A stretch of DNA of 64,000 nt. It comes from Diploscapter coronatus (taxonomy: Eukaryota; Nematoda; Chromadorea; Rhabditida; Rhabditidae). Below are positions 12,275-24,700 of this stretch, piece by piece. Position 1 is the first letter of the stretch. Every line of letters begins with the position of its first letter. Under the pieces are notes generated by a model. It saw only the letters and a program-made list of their open reading frames with translations. It searched no databases and was not told the DNA's origin. The stretch spans positions 2,619,249 to 2,683,248 of the forward strand of contig OZ038423.1 of assembly GCA_964036155.1 (NCBI GenBank), read 5' to 3'. The translations under genes were made by a program, and so were the position numbers.

Positions 12275-12987
12275 TTCGGAAAATTAGGGCATTCGAAATC
12301 TCGATTATAGGTCATTATGCAATTGTGAGTTGATGTTCTGGAAAAGTATTGATTTTTTTCAGAAAAGTACTCATTACTTGAAAAAGTAGTTAATGTTTCA
12401 AAGAACTCTTCTCGAATAAGCACTATTTCTTTAAAAAATGCAAATTTTTGAGAAGAGAAATATTCAATTCATATTTTTAAGAAAATGCGACATCCCGAAA
12501 TTCAGATTTTGACTTTTCCACGGAACTTCCTTTTATGTACTTTTCCAGCAAAATTTTGATTAAAAAGTATTCGAAACTTTTCAGTACTTTCCTAGAGCAT
12601 TGATAATTTCTCATTGTCGTCCGATTATCAATTATCAAAAATCGATGGTCTTTAATTTTACGAGTCTCGCAAATTCACTCACTTCTATCTATGTCGGTCT
12701 TTTATTTTTCAGCCACTTTTATCCTTTTAAGTTCCACCTCTTTTTCAAAAAAGTGGGAGGAGCCTATTTTAGGAACAAAGCTGGATTATCTTTTTATAGC
12801 TCCATGAGCTCTCACGAACTCATCGAATCAATTTTAGGGTATTTTTGATTGGTTTGTTGTTTTTCATCGCATTTTAGAGACTATTTTCCTAATTATTTTC
12901 TGAGAACCTAGACTCGAAAAATAGTAAGGAAGAAATCCCGAAAACGCGTGACGTCATCACTTTATTTATTGATTGATTATTTGTGCA
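12275..12987. other. hyou-1 3' region and spacer
   Basis: AT-rich, with no coding exon that I can support. A small hairpin near 12730-12765 pairs TTCCACCTC with GTGGGAGG. The perfect CRE-type site at 12949 lies near its right end. Confidence 0.5.
12949..12956. promoter_or_regulatory. Perfect CRE/ATF palindrome TGACGTCA
   Basis: TGACGTCA stands 31 bases upstream of the ATG at 12988, in an otherwise AT-rich spacer. Factors of the CREB/ATF bZIP class bind this palindrome (family knowledge). A promoter for the transcript starting nearby is an inference. Confidence 0.4.
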
Positions 12988-13424
12988 ATGATGATTTTGG
13001 TGATATTGCTCGTTTTTCTACTTGATTGTCCAAATTTTGTGATTCAAGGTGATGATTTTATTTATTTTCCCTAAAATATTTGCTTCTGTTAGAGCACTTT
13101 TATTTTTACTACTGTACCTCGATTTCCTATCTTTTTCCTAAAAAATATCGATTTTTCGCATTCTTTCAAGGTTTTTTAATTGCTGCGACTTTCTTAGTTC
13201 TTTTTCTACTCAATTGCTAAAATTATGATTTCCAGTTACGGTAGTTACCGAATTTTAATAAAATTCGAAAATAGTCCTGGTTTTATACCGTCATTTGGCA
13301 TGGCTAGTCCCATTAGATATTGTAGCGTAGTGAGTGTTGTCGTAAAATTTCGAATTGGCAAAAACGCCGATTTTCAGGTGTCTTGAATCCGGCTGCTGCC
13401 AGTGGACTTTGCGGGTTGAAGTGA
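12988..13424 (+). CDS. Candidate 35-residue secreted peptide, or leader ORF of bcat-1
   Basis: Two exons, 12988-13048 and 13378-13424, join in phase 1 (CAAG|GTGATG donor, TTTTCAG|GTG acceptor). The first exon encodes a hydrophobic leader, MMILVILLVFLLDCPNF; the second gives GVLNPAAASGLCGLK and a TGA. The exon containing the stop is clearly GC-richer than its surroundings and ends in a good donor (ATATCAG|GTCGGTG at 13471). It could therefore be an untranslated exon spliced over about 8.2 kb to bcat-1, making this an upstream ORF. The alternative is a separate small secreted-peptide gene, or chance. Nothing here matches a family I know. Confidence 0.3.
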
Positions 13425-13538
13425 CAGCTATTGGGTCATTCGGTCAGTCGCTCTTCTAAAGGCAATATCAGGTCGGTGAAAAATTTGAAAATTTCAAAAA
13501 TAAACATTTTTGGGCGATTCTGAAATGACGTGAAGGGA

Positions 13539-13622
13539 CGTGTAAGCTATAGTTAGGAATATAGACGAAGGAAGGGAGAAATAGTGTGGGAAAAGATAGC
13601 TCACGTCCTCACGTCATTTCTC
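13539..13622 (+). repeat. Foldback element with GAAATAGTGTGGGAAAAG core
   Basis: The arms GAAATGACGTGAAGGGACGTG and CACGTCCTCACGTCATTTC pair. The centre is GGGAGAAATAGTGTGGGAAA. The arm sequence is unlike that of the neighbouring foldback, but the centre is the same. Confidence 0.75.
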
Positions 13623-13637
13623 AGTTGCCGTATTTTT

Positions 13638-13706
13638 GGCCCCTTTTAGTCATCAATCTTTTCTCCATACTATTTCTCAGAAAAAGGGTGGTAATTATAG
13701 TGAGCT
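13638..13706 (-). repeat. Short foldback element, GAAATAGT-core family, copy 2
   Basis: Read on the minus strand it gives AGCTCACTATAATTACCACC, then CTGAGAAATAGTATGGAGAA, then GACTAAAAGGGGCC. This is the same layout as the copies at 25295 and 35058. Confidence 0.7.
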
Positions 13707-14920
13707 GAAAATTTGCAAAAAATAAGCATTTTTTGTTTAAGTTTTCTTCTTCAACGTTGGTATCTTCCTAATGAATATAACCTGGGAAATTTTACCTTCC
13801 CTTTCAGAACATCTCGAGACCTTTCTGAGTAATTGGGTCTAGGAAGGAGTATTCAAGGAAAGTGGAAGAAAGGGGTTTCTTTTTCTTCGAAAATTCTAAA
13901 AATTCGCCTATTTTTATTAGAAGTTAGAAAGTTCTCTAGTGTTTTCTTTTCTTTGAACTTCATATCTTTAGTTTAGATATATTTTTATACTCTTTTCAAA
14001 AATTTTTTAAGCAAAAATTATCATAATCCTACCAAAATCGAAACCTTCCAAAATTTCTAGTTGGGGCTTTCATTTTTCAAGGGCTACTTCAAAGTTTCTT
14101 TTTCTATGGAAAAAAACCTCTCGAGGCAAATCTGACGTGGATCCTTTCAAAATTTAACTCTTTTCAAATATTCTAATTTTGAAACTTTATTTCCCAAAGC
14201 TACTCCTAACTTAAAAGATAACTTCTCGAGGTAGGTCTGACGTCAAAGACCTCCTGAAATCCCAAGCACGTGTTTTCTACAATTGCCACTCGAGCTTTCA
14301 ACTCGTTATCTCGTAGTTTGTGCCATTTTCTTTGTCTTTCTTTTCTCTCATTTTCTGCTTTATCTTTATTTTCTTTTTTCTTCGAACCTTTCTATTCTAT
14401 TCTTCCGCTTTTCTTTCTCTCGTTTTCTCATACTATTTCTCATGTTTTATCTTTAAACAAATTCCCAGCACTATTTTTCTATTTCCTCTTTTTCCCTCAT
14501 TGACCCTGTTGATCTTTTCTCGTGAGCTTTCAACGTAATGAAATCAGATGATTAGCTGATGCTCGATGCTAAAAGATACCAATGACGTTAGTTTTTTCTA
14601 GACCTAAGATCAACTATCAGTGATGCAGCTTTTAACATTTTTAACCCAGAAACACAGGAAAGATATGATTGATTTTGATGACGAGTTTAGAAATTTTAAA
14701 GTTCATATCTAGTCATTGACCTGAAATCCGTATGGTTTTTATAATCTATTATCATTTGAGATAGCTTGAAACATAATCGAACCAAAGTTGAAATTTTACT
14801 AAAACCCAATAAATTATTCTATCCTTCTTTTTCTTGACAAAATCAAAACATCCTCATTTTTCTCGAACGAACTATACAATCCGGAAGTTGCAAATCGTAA
14901 GATCGTTCTATTGCAAAACT

Positions 14921-15030
14921 GACCATGAGGTGGTGCGTCATACTTTCGTTTCTTTGTCTCTCCCATTTTGCAGTCATCTCTCGCTTTAAGAACGAAATGA
15001 CGTATGTTTTTGATCGGATGACCAGTCTGT
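14921..15030. repeat. Imperfect inverted repeat
   Basis: ACTGACCATGAGG and GTCATACTTTCGTTT on the left pair imperfectly with AACGAAATGACGTATG and GATGACCAGT on the right. It lies in the non-coding stretch before bcat-1. Confidence 0.5.
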
Positions 15031-18000
15031 AGTCTGCAGTGGACTGCTCTTTTTTCTTATCTTCTCTACTTTTTCAATAATCACTCACCTTATCAAGATC
15101 TTTTCCCTCTCATTATTTCATACTATCTAATCATTTCTAATGATCTCTAAACATTTCTTTATATCTCTCACTCCAAAATGATATTTCTTTAAATTTTTCT
15201 TTTTCCCTCTAATTTTTAATGATCTATCATCTATTCTTTTGTCTTCAGACTGTATCACTATTTGCCAAGTCGCATAGCGCACGTGGAGGCGTATTTTAGC
15301 TAGTATTTAGTATTTGATTTCTTGTTCAGGCGCTACTTTACTATCAACATAAACTTCCGGATTATTTTATTTTTTGTTTTTCCTCTTACTTTGAAAAAAA
15401 TATGTTTCAAATTATCGCTTGAATTTTATACATTCCTATATTCGGTTTATCCTTCATATCCTCCATCAGATTTAGGCAAGGTTTAAGCCAAAATGCTTCA
15501 TGAAAATCTTGCGTACTCCTCTATGTATCACTGTTCTATTGCAAAAAGATAATATAGCGTACTCCCTCTCTTAAAATTCTCATTCTGGCTGAAAGTCTAC
15601 CTAGGTTTGTCCCCCATAAAAGCTCTGTAACCTTCAAAAATCTTTCCGGTTCAATTTGATCAAGCTATTAGTTCGAAATTTGATCTAATTTTATTTTTCT
15701 TTCATAAAAATATGTTTAAATGTTCACTTAATTCTACTCATTTTCATTATTTCAGTGAAGTTTCTATGCTCAGCTTTTTACATCAACAATTCAAGACTAT
15801 TCAAAATTTACCTAGAGATTATTTCACTTTTTCAAGCATCATCCAGAAAATTCTGTGCACAAATCATAACTCCTAAAATCTCGTCAAATGTCTAATTTTC
15901 TGACGCACCCATCTTGTTTTCGCCTCCACGTGTGTCACGTTTTCGATCTCATCCTCCGCGATCTCTTCCGATCAGTCCAATCATTCCTTATCTTATTTAT
16001 CGCCAATCTACTATTTTTCATTTTCTCATATTATCACTGCAATATTACCTCGTGGGTTATTTGAAAAATTTTAGGGAAAAAACATGAGAATAGCTTTGGA
16101 CAGTCAGAGAAAACTTTCTAACTATCTTTTCGAGGGTTATTTTTATCATCCAGGTTTCTAAATACAGAGTAGAAAGATGTCCTCAATTTTTATCAGAACT
16201 ATTTTGATATTTATTATCACTCAAGTTTCTTATGAGTGTATTTTGCAAATGTTATTTTCTCCAAAAATGATCCCAGTTTTTCATATGATTCCATATCAAA
16301 ACCTAACTTTTTTTGAAGTGTCAGACAAAACAACTATAAATATAGCGACATGCAACTGATAACGACCATTTAGAAGGGTAAACAAATTGCGAACGAATTT
16401 TTCGTTTTTGTACGATTTTCTAATTTTCCGATTTTCAAGATTAGGTTAAAATCAAGAAAATTATCTCATTACATTTTCTAAAATTCTATTTTCCTGTTCC
16501 TAAAACATGAATTTCTCCGAGTCTTAAAATCTCGGATAAATCCCACGTGGAGAGATTTCGCTTTCCCATAAGTACTCTATCTCAAAAATTCCTAGGCGAT
16601 AAATTTCACCTCATCTTTTCTCTCGGAAAAAATGGCTTGAAGATGATGGTTTGACCGGTCTTTCTCCCGACCCTTGCCTTTTTTTATTCATCGGTACGGC
16701 TTTATCTCGGTTCTCGATCTCTTTTTCATCCATACCCTTGCCCGATCCACTCGCCTTTCTTTCCTCGACGATTTGACCTCGAATCGCTTAAATCCAACAG
16801 ATTTACATCGATTTAGAGAATAATTCGGTTAATTAGGTAATTTTGACTTTTCTCGAAAATAGATTGATTCCTGACTATTGAACTAGGAATTAGGTAATCA
16901 TGGACTTTTTTGTTTTTAAACTCATGCTCTTCTGATTATGAGACTTGTTTTTTTAATTAAATATTCACGCTTTTTTGCAAATATATTTCATGAAAAATCC
17001 AAGTGTAAATTTCTTATTTTTTTTTTTTATAATCGATTGATTGTGTTGTTTTTGCAATAATTACAGATCGAATAGCTTACGAAATTCTCAAATTTGCTAT
17101 ATTAGGTTCTCAAGTATCGTGACCGCCTAAAACTTTATCTTATGATTACTATCTTTACTCGGTGATAAATCAACCGCCTTCTAAATTTAGTCAATTGGTT
17201 GGTATCTTTGATTTCTTTCACTCGGGTCATATTACATCATTCTTTTCATTTGACCGTAATCATTTTTCCAAGACACAGTGGCATGTGCGTGTTTGCACGG
17301 CTTATGTCTTGGACGAACAATATTTCGTCATGCTTATGCCATAATTCTTATTTTTCTTTTCCTAAACTATTTCTCGATTTTATTCAATCACTTTTCAGGA
17401 AATATTTTATGCACTATTTTTTAAAGAGTTTTTCTTCTTTATTATCCCCTTCATACGCATTTGTCCTTTAAATCCTGCACCTTTATCGTCAACATTTTAC
17501 ACGCTATTTCTTCGTTTTTCACCGTTTTTTATCAATATTTCTCCTCATTTTCCAAAATTCATCTCCCTCTTTAATTTTTCTATCTTTCTCATCAATATTC
17601 TTCACACTATTTTCTCATTTTTCTCTCTGTATACTCTCTGAATCGCACTCGCTTTTCTTTTCCTTCATTCTTTTCGCTGTAAATATGATGCAGCTCGAGT
17701 TTTTTGCTTAGCTTTATCATTTTATCTCGTTCTCATTTCTGGTTCTTATCAAACTCCTATTCTACGATAAAGAATAGGACGCGAAAATCGACTGATATAA
17801 GCTGATCAGATCTGTCCAAGCCCAGTTCCCCCTATCATTTCCATCAATCAGTCGGCCATTTCACATCGGAAATCGTTTCGTTGCATTTTCGCTGTTTGTC
17901 ATAGTTTTTGTCCGATTCTCATCCGAATGAGCCGATCTGATACGTTCGCTAAGAAATCGTAAACATTCTGCAGAAGTTTTGACACATTTTGGAAATCCTA

Positions 18001-21000
18001 GCTGGTTTTACCACTTTTCTAGTATTCTATCCTATCTTTTAAAAGTTGATCTTCATGCACATCAAATCGGTTTCAAGAAATTTAATCATAAAATCTGAAA
18101 GATAGCTCGTCAATGCGTTATCGTCTAACGAATATTAACCAATTCTAAAGTTCCATCGATAAAATTTAATTTATCCAAAACCCCCTTAAACATTTTGAGT
18201 CGTTTCCGATTCCTCGCTGATTTCTGCCGGCTTTTCGTGTGTCGAATTTCATCCCGCTCGTTTTTGCATCTTCGCCACGTGATGCTGCGACCTCGAGAGC
18301 CGTGCCCTTTGCCCCCTTCCCTCATTACCTTCATGTTCGGCTGTTGCTACTGCTGACATTTCATCTCATTTTACCGCGAACCTAATCTCGCCAGTGTGTC
18401 ATTTGCTATCTGCTGCGTCTTTATCAAACGAATTTTGAAGCATGCTGAAGTTAAGCGTGTCTGGACAGAAGTTTCTAACCTAGCCTCAAAATTGCCCAAT
18501 CAAAAAAAGGCTAACTTTGTTCGAAATTGTGACAGACTCATCATATCTTTTTCCTTCGCCACTTGTTAGCTGAAATCATTTCCACCGCGTCTATCATCAC
18601 TTTTTCATAGCGAGACGAATTTTTGAAAGTTTCAAAGATTCGAAACCTTTAACCCTATCCACATGGAATGACGACACTTTTTATGATAAAGAATAAGACG
18701 GAATGAGATTTAAAATTTGTGATTTATGTCGAAGGAATAAGAACACCAAATCCCTCTAAGCTCTAATTCTAATATTTCTTTATCAAAGCTTCAATTCATC
18801 TCGGTTCATGAACGAATTGATTGAATTGATAGCTCGGTATATCTGGCCTTTTCCATACTATGCTTACGCCATCACTGAATTTAAAGTATTTCAGTTTAGT
18901 TTGGTGATTCTAGCAGTATCCACTATCCTCTTCAGCAAATGCCGTCCCAAAATCACCACCAAACGAACGATCTGAGAAGTCTCAGACGGTTTTAGTCCCT
19001 ATACTTCAACACAGAGGATAGATTCTCTTCGAGTCATCTCGAAAAGCCACATGCTTATACCCCCTTGCTACTTTATCCTCTATCAGGAGTAAAACACTTC
19101 CTCTTAGCTTTTTTATATGATAGAAGTCAGCTTCTCAAAACTATGCAATAAATTTGTAAAGAACGACTTTAGTCCCGCTCATTTGCGTAATTTCGCTCAA
19201 TGAGTTCTATTGAATGAGAGAACAATGGTTTTTTCCTGTTCGAATGGTTTTTCGTATTTCCAGACCTTTAAAACGCGCTATAGGAAAAATGTTATGAATC
19301 ATGATTGCATCAAATTTCTTTTCAAATGATCAAAAAATCACAGGAATTCGATTTTTTTCAAAATTTTTCCCACCTACTACTGCTATATTTATCGTAAAAT
19401 CATCTATCAAACACATTAGTCGTTATCACAGTTCTACAACTTTCGATAGATTCTTCGCCGACGCATGTTCTTTCCCTATTTTACACGCCGCAATTCGTCA
19501 TACCAAATGTGAGAAAAATGGCTAGACTCATTTGTAAATTTATGTGGCTACTTTACATTCTTCTGAAAATACCATCAAACTAAAACGCGCATATATGAAG
19601 TGTATCAGGAAATAAGGTCATTTTTAAGATGTTATCTCCACCAAAATGTGCGTTCAAGATTCCTGACAGCTATTTTTTACATCACATACGGGACTCATCC
19701 GTAGTATTTCTCAATTTTGCTGTAAACAGAACGCGTGCATTTGTCCACTCCACTGACCACTGGCCATTTCATCGCCGAGCGAGCGAGCGGGCAGGCGGCG
19801 AGTGTTTTTGCCTCGTGCCAGCCAAACGACGTTTCGCCGGCAAAATCAATTGCTCAACACTGACTGATCTTCTCTTGTAATGCTGGTCAGGAAATAGTAG
19901 AAAATTCTCGATATTTCTGTCTCCAAATATCCCATTGTATAAGCGAAATTTTCATCCTGTATAAATACGTTTCACTCTATCCTCATATTTATTCTCCCTT
20001 CTCCTCTTTGATAAACGCTGACTGCTATTGGAAAAAATACTAATCAAAACTTCTATAGCTACTTCTTATGGATGACTGATTGTGAGACTTATTACTAACA
20101 CATTCTTCGAAGAAGGCTGGAAAAATCTTACCTGTAACTTATCTTGCCTATCAGGAACCATTCTACTCTGCTCACTTTTATAAGTTCGTCTCAAAGAGTT
20201 TGTGCCTACTTCATTCCTTCGAATTTTTCGATCATCATTTCCCCACCACTTGTCTTTGCACAGGTTCAACAGTTCTCCACAAGCTTTTTCGAACAGTTGT
20301 ATTTTTCTCTCATCTCATTTTTCTTGTGATATTTCTTTGCTCTTCATTTTGTTCGTTTTCCTCTGCGTTTATTATCTTCCTCCGTTATTTCGTCGGCTCT
20401 CAAGCATGCGTCTCTTCATTTTCGACTGTTTGTCTTTCACTCAAACCGTTTCGTCGCATTTTGCCTGGCCAGACATAGCTAAACGTCTAATTACCAATCG
20501 AGGTTTAGAAAACGAGTTATCTATGCAGTCTAATCATTCACCGTGAACTTTTTGATCATCTTATTCATTTGATGGATTTTTAGTGACAATTTTTAAAAAG
20601 TTTAAATGGTTATTTCGAATCTTCCTGAATTAGCTAGGAGTTCCATGTTTGAATAGAAAAGTAGAAAATCTTATTTACAATAATTAAAACTAAATCTAAT
20701 AATGTGAGGCTATCATTTCAATAGAAGATACATGCTCTTTTGTTCTCCTCTTCTCGACCTTTTAATTTTGCCCGCTAGCAGGCGTGATTTTCTCATACCA
20801 TCTAATATTCTATTCTAGAGCCTCTTATTCAAATACAAGTCCATGCTCTTCAATGATCAATTCTATCTCATTTTCTTGCATCTTCTAACTTCTATCCGAT
20901 TCCTGGGTTCTTATATGCTCAATACCAAGCCATGGTCTTTTAATCTTGCTTCTCCAGTGGGCGTGTCCGAGTGTCTGTTGCTCTTCTCATTCCGCTGCAG

Positions 21001-21757
21001 TACCACATGGCCTCGTTCCCTCTGCCCTGCCTGCAGCAGCAGCATTTCATTCTTCCCAGTCCTAGTGACGTGTTAGGTTCCCGAAAGTTCACCCCCTTCC
21101 CTCCTTCGTCAGGTCTGATTCCTTCACTACTGATCCCCTTCCGCCGTTATCATCACTCGCTTATCACCAAGATATATCGGTTTATCACCAGCGAATGAGT
21201 AAACGATCACAATAGGCTTGGGGCGCTGTTTACCTACTTGATACATTGATGCTATTTCTGCTTTGAATCGAACATCTTTATAAGTAGCCCCGTTATTTCC
21301 GCTTTGATTACATCCTTTCTGCCGAAACTTTATCTGGGAATTTTTTGAAACTTGTCAATGTTATAGCTTCATTGCTGAAACCATAATCATGATGATGATG
21401 ATAAATTTATCGATAATCCATCAAGCATCATTATCTCATCAGTTCTCTTCTCTTATCACAACAAACATTTGTATTCGTGTCGTTATGATGGCATGCTTGT
21501 GTTTGATACACGTGTTTATCATCTTTTTTTTTCAATTTCTCTTCAAATTTTCCTAACTCCAATCATTCCTTATTTCCCATTCAATAATTTTTTAGTCTTA
21601 AGATCTCTTTAAAGTCTGAAATTGTGTTTTCACGTTTCACCTCCTACCTCGTGCGATTTTTTACTATTAAAATAACTTGTTTTAGGAAATTTTTGATTAT
21701 TATTATTTTTGAAAACCTAAAAGGTAAAAATTTCAGATACTTGCTGTTGTGCATTCA

Positions 21758-24700
21758 ATGAGTTCCTTGTTGTCGAATTATTCGCGCCTGCTCATCTCGT
21801 CGCCCCGTCTACTCGCCACCTCGTCGGCCACCGACCGCAATGTCAGACACCACGGCAAACCGTCCGGCAGCCCGCATGAAACTTTCTATGTAAGTTCGAA
21901 CTTTCTCTCCTAATTGTTCAAGAGAAGTTCTAATAAATTTAATTTTATTCGAAAAAAGTAGTTTTACTTTAAAAAAAACCATCCATGATTTGTTCCACTT
22001 TCTTCTTTACAAAATTGGTTTTATTCAAGTCTCTTTAAAAATTTGGAAAAAGCGTTTTTTCTACAAGATTAAGACTAGTTTTTTTTTTCGATAATTTGCT
22101 ATTTTTGGTCTAAACTTTTGAAAACCACCGAAATATTTCATCACCTTTTCTCCTGCCTTCTGGCGTTTCGTAGAAAACGGTCATTTTGATAAGAGACGCG
22201 ACTTTAGTCAGAAAACGAATTGACACAAGGCCACTTTATTAGCCGAGAATTGATAGATTGATAAAATTGGCATCCGATCATTTTCTCTCCTAACTATAAA
22301 GCATAGAGCCGGAGACTAGGCTGCCATGATTTTTATATTTCAATCATTCGTTATTTTGATAAGCTTGATGCCTTTGTATGGCACCATTTTTGGTGCGTGG
22401 AACGATTCTTTAAAACTTTGATAAATTGTGAGAGATTTTTGACGCTGAAAATTTGAAAAAAAATAGGAAATGTTTCAAAAATTCGAAAATTCATTTGATT
22501 TTTTTTACTATTCTTGTGGTAGAAGCACAAAATATGTAAAATTTCAATAGACACAAATTATGAAAGATATTATCATCCTTCTAAAAGATATGCTTAAAAA
22601 AGTGGCAAAATAATCGAAAAAAAACTATCAGATTTCAAAAAGTTATGTTTCAGAGAAATCGAAGAATGCCATCTTTTATTGAATAATCAATTCTATACTT
22701 GTCAAAACAGATAAAGCCAAAATAAAAAATATAATGAATAAAAAGATAATAATAAAAAATAATATTCGGATTTTCAGCACTCGGACTTGCTCGTGGAGCA
22801 AGCTTCCCCCGAGGAGATGAAGCCGAAACCGACCAAAGACGCGATCCTCAAATTCGGACATCTCTATTCCGACCACATGCTTAGGTAGGAATTAAGAAAA
22901 AAGAAAAGCTTTCTAAAATTGTTCTGATTTTTACTCAAAGTCTTCATTACGATCAAATTCTTGGCGCTATTTGATTTTGAACTAGCAATTCTCCCTGGAG
23001 CAGATTTTTTATTCCTGTTAAATTGTTCTATTCTTTCACTTTCGTAGATTATTGCATCGAAATTTTCGCAAAATTCTTTTAAAATTTAGAAATTTTGAAA
23101 CTCATATTAAAATGAAGATTTGAATTTTCAGCGCGGACTGGGACGACAAAAATGGCTGGACGGTGCCCCAAATCACGCCCGTCAGGAACCTCAGCATTCA
23201 TCCTGGGGCTAAGGTGATTTTTCGTTTCATTTTTAATATCACAACAGGATATTGTCGACTTCCGATTGATTTGACGAAAATGAAAAATGCCGCACTTTTA
23301 AACACGCAAAAATAAACAAGTGCATTATTTTGTATTTTCATCAATTGATCAAACGTTCCACAATACGACATCAACATTGAAGAACATTAACAACATTTTA
23401 TTATCCTCCTTATACTTTGAAACTTACATACAAATCCAATACTATTCAAAAATGTGATGATTCTAATCATTTTCCATATTTTATCACTGATTGATTTTAG
23501 CAAAAAATTCCTACCTCCGACATTGCATTACAAACGTATTTGATGCTTTTGCTATTTTGAAACTTATGCAAAAATTTCATCTTTCGAAAATTCGATATTT
23601 GAAAACCTACACGATTTTGAGATTACTAGAATAAAAAGTGCTTACTAAAATATATAATAGGGGTAATTGGTTTCTCTCCTCCAAATTAATTTTGCAAGGT
23701 GGTTTTATACGTCAAGCAAAGTTATTCTTTAGGTGATTAGGTCACCATTATTTCTGGTATCAGTTTGATTTCTTATTTCTTTAGTCCTTTGATCAAAGCG
23801 CGGTTTTCTTATCTCTCCTTCTCTTTTCCTCTCCTCATCCTCCATTCACTGCCACTCTACACGTGGTTGATCTTTATGTCTTCTGGAACATTCGAGATAT
23901 GACAGCCTGCTTTGAAGGGCTATCTTATAACACTAATATTTTTAGTTGTTGGCTATATTCAATCAACAATTAAAAAATAAGATGTGATCAATCTTAAAAT
24001 TTTTTAAAACGCATCGAAAAATTATGAATTGCAAAATAGAATAAGTAAAAAGAGGTTATTTCAAAAATTTCCCGAAGATCTTGATACAAAAAACAGACTT
24101 CTCAAAACTCGACCTACAAAAAATTGTGTGGTATTGAGAGAAGAAAAGAGCATGTCGTCTTTCTCATACGAAAAAAACAATTAATTTTTCAGGTGTTGCA
24201 CTACGCATCGGAGCTGTTCGAGGGCATGAAGGCCTACAGGGGCATCGACAACAAAATTCGTATGTTCCGTCCCGACATGAACATGGCCAGAATGAAGAGG
24301 ACTGCCAAGAGGGCTGCCCTTCCGGTCAATTTTTAGCCTTTTTGTTTAATTTCCTATTAGGTTAAGCTTCTGATAAATTTTTGTTCAATTACCGTAAGGC
24401 AGATATTTTGAACTTTAAAAATTTCTAATTATCCGGCTAACTCCCTTGAGCTTCGTCTCGCTAAGCATGTGATTAGGGGAAGAGCTGAATGTCCATATTT
24501 AGAGTTCTTTAACCGCATTCCTTTTAAAATGCTTCAATTCAATTAGCGAAAAATCCTTAGGGACTTGAAAAACGAGCAAAACTGAAATTCAGCCTACATA
24601 AAAATTTTTAAAAAATATATATTTTCTTTATCTTTTGTATTTATCACTATCTCTTATCACATGTTAAAGAATACCGCTCCAAAACGGACTGGATATAATT

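Larger units (their letters stand above)
13472..21757 (+). other. 8.3 kb pyrimidine-rich non-coding stretch upstream of bcat-1
   Basis: No exon can be supported across this stretch. The plus strand is strongly C+T rich in places: the 60 bases from 17521 have 46 pyrimidines and one G. CACGTG occurs at 14267, 15280, 15927, 16544, 18276 and 21509. GATA-type TTATC motifs and a GC-richer patch with GAGCGAGCGAGCGGG near 19780 are also present. The region ends in TTTCAG at 21731-21736, 21 bases before the bcat-1 ATG. It is probably the promoter plus a long first intron of bcat-1 (inference). Confidence 0.5.

Noticed and set aside
14270..14538. Overlapping Ser/Phe-rich ORFs in the pyrimidine-rich stretch
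   Set aside because: C/T-rich DNA gives Ser, Phe and Leu codons and few stops by chance; two frames are open at once, which argues against coding.
15280..15932. GCGCACGTGGAGGCG and CGCCTCCACGTGTG as transposon ends
   Set aside because: The match is only about 14 bases around a self-complementary CACGTG, with no further pairing inward; better explained as two E-boxes.
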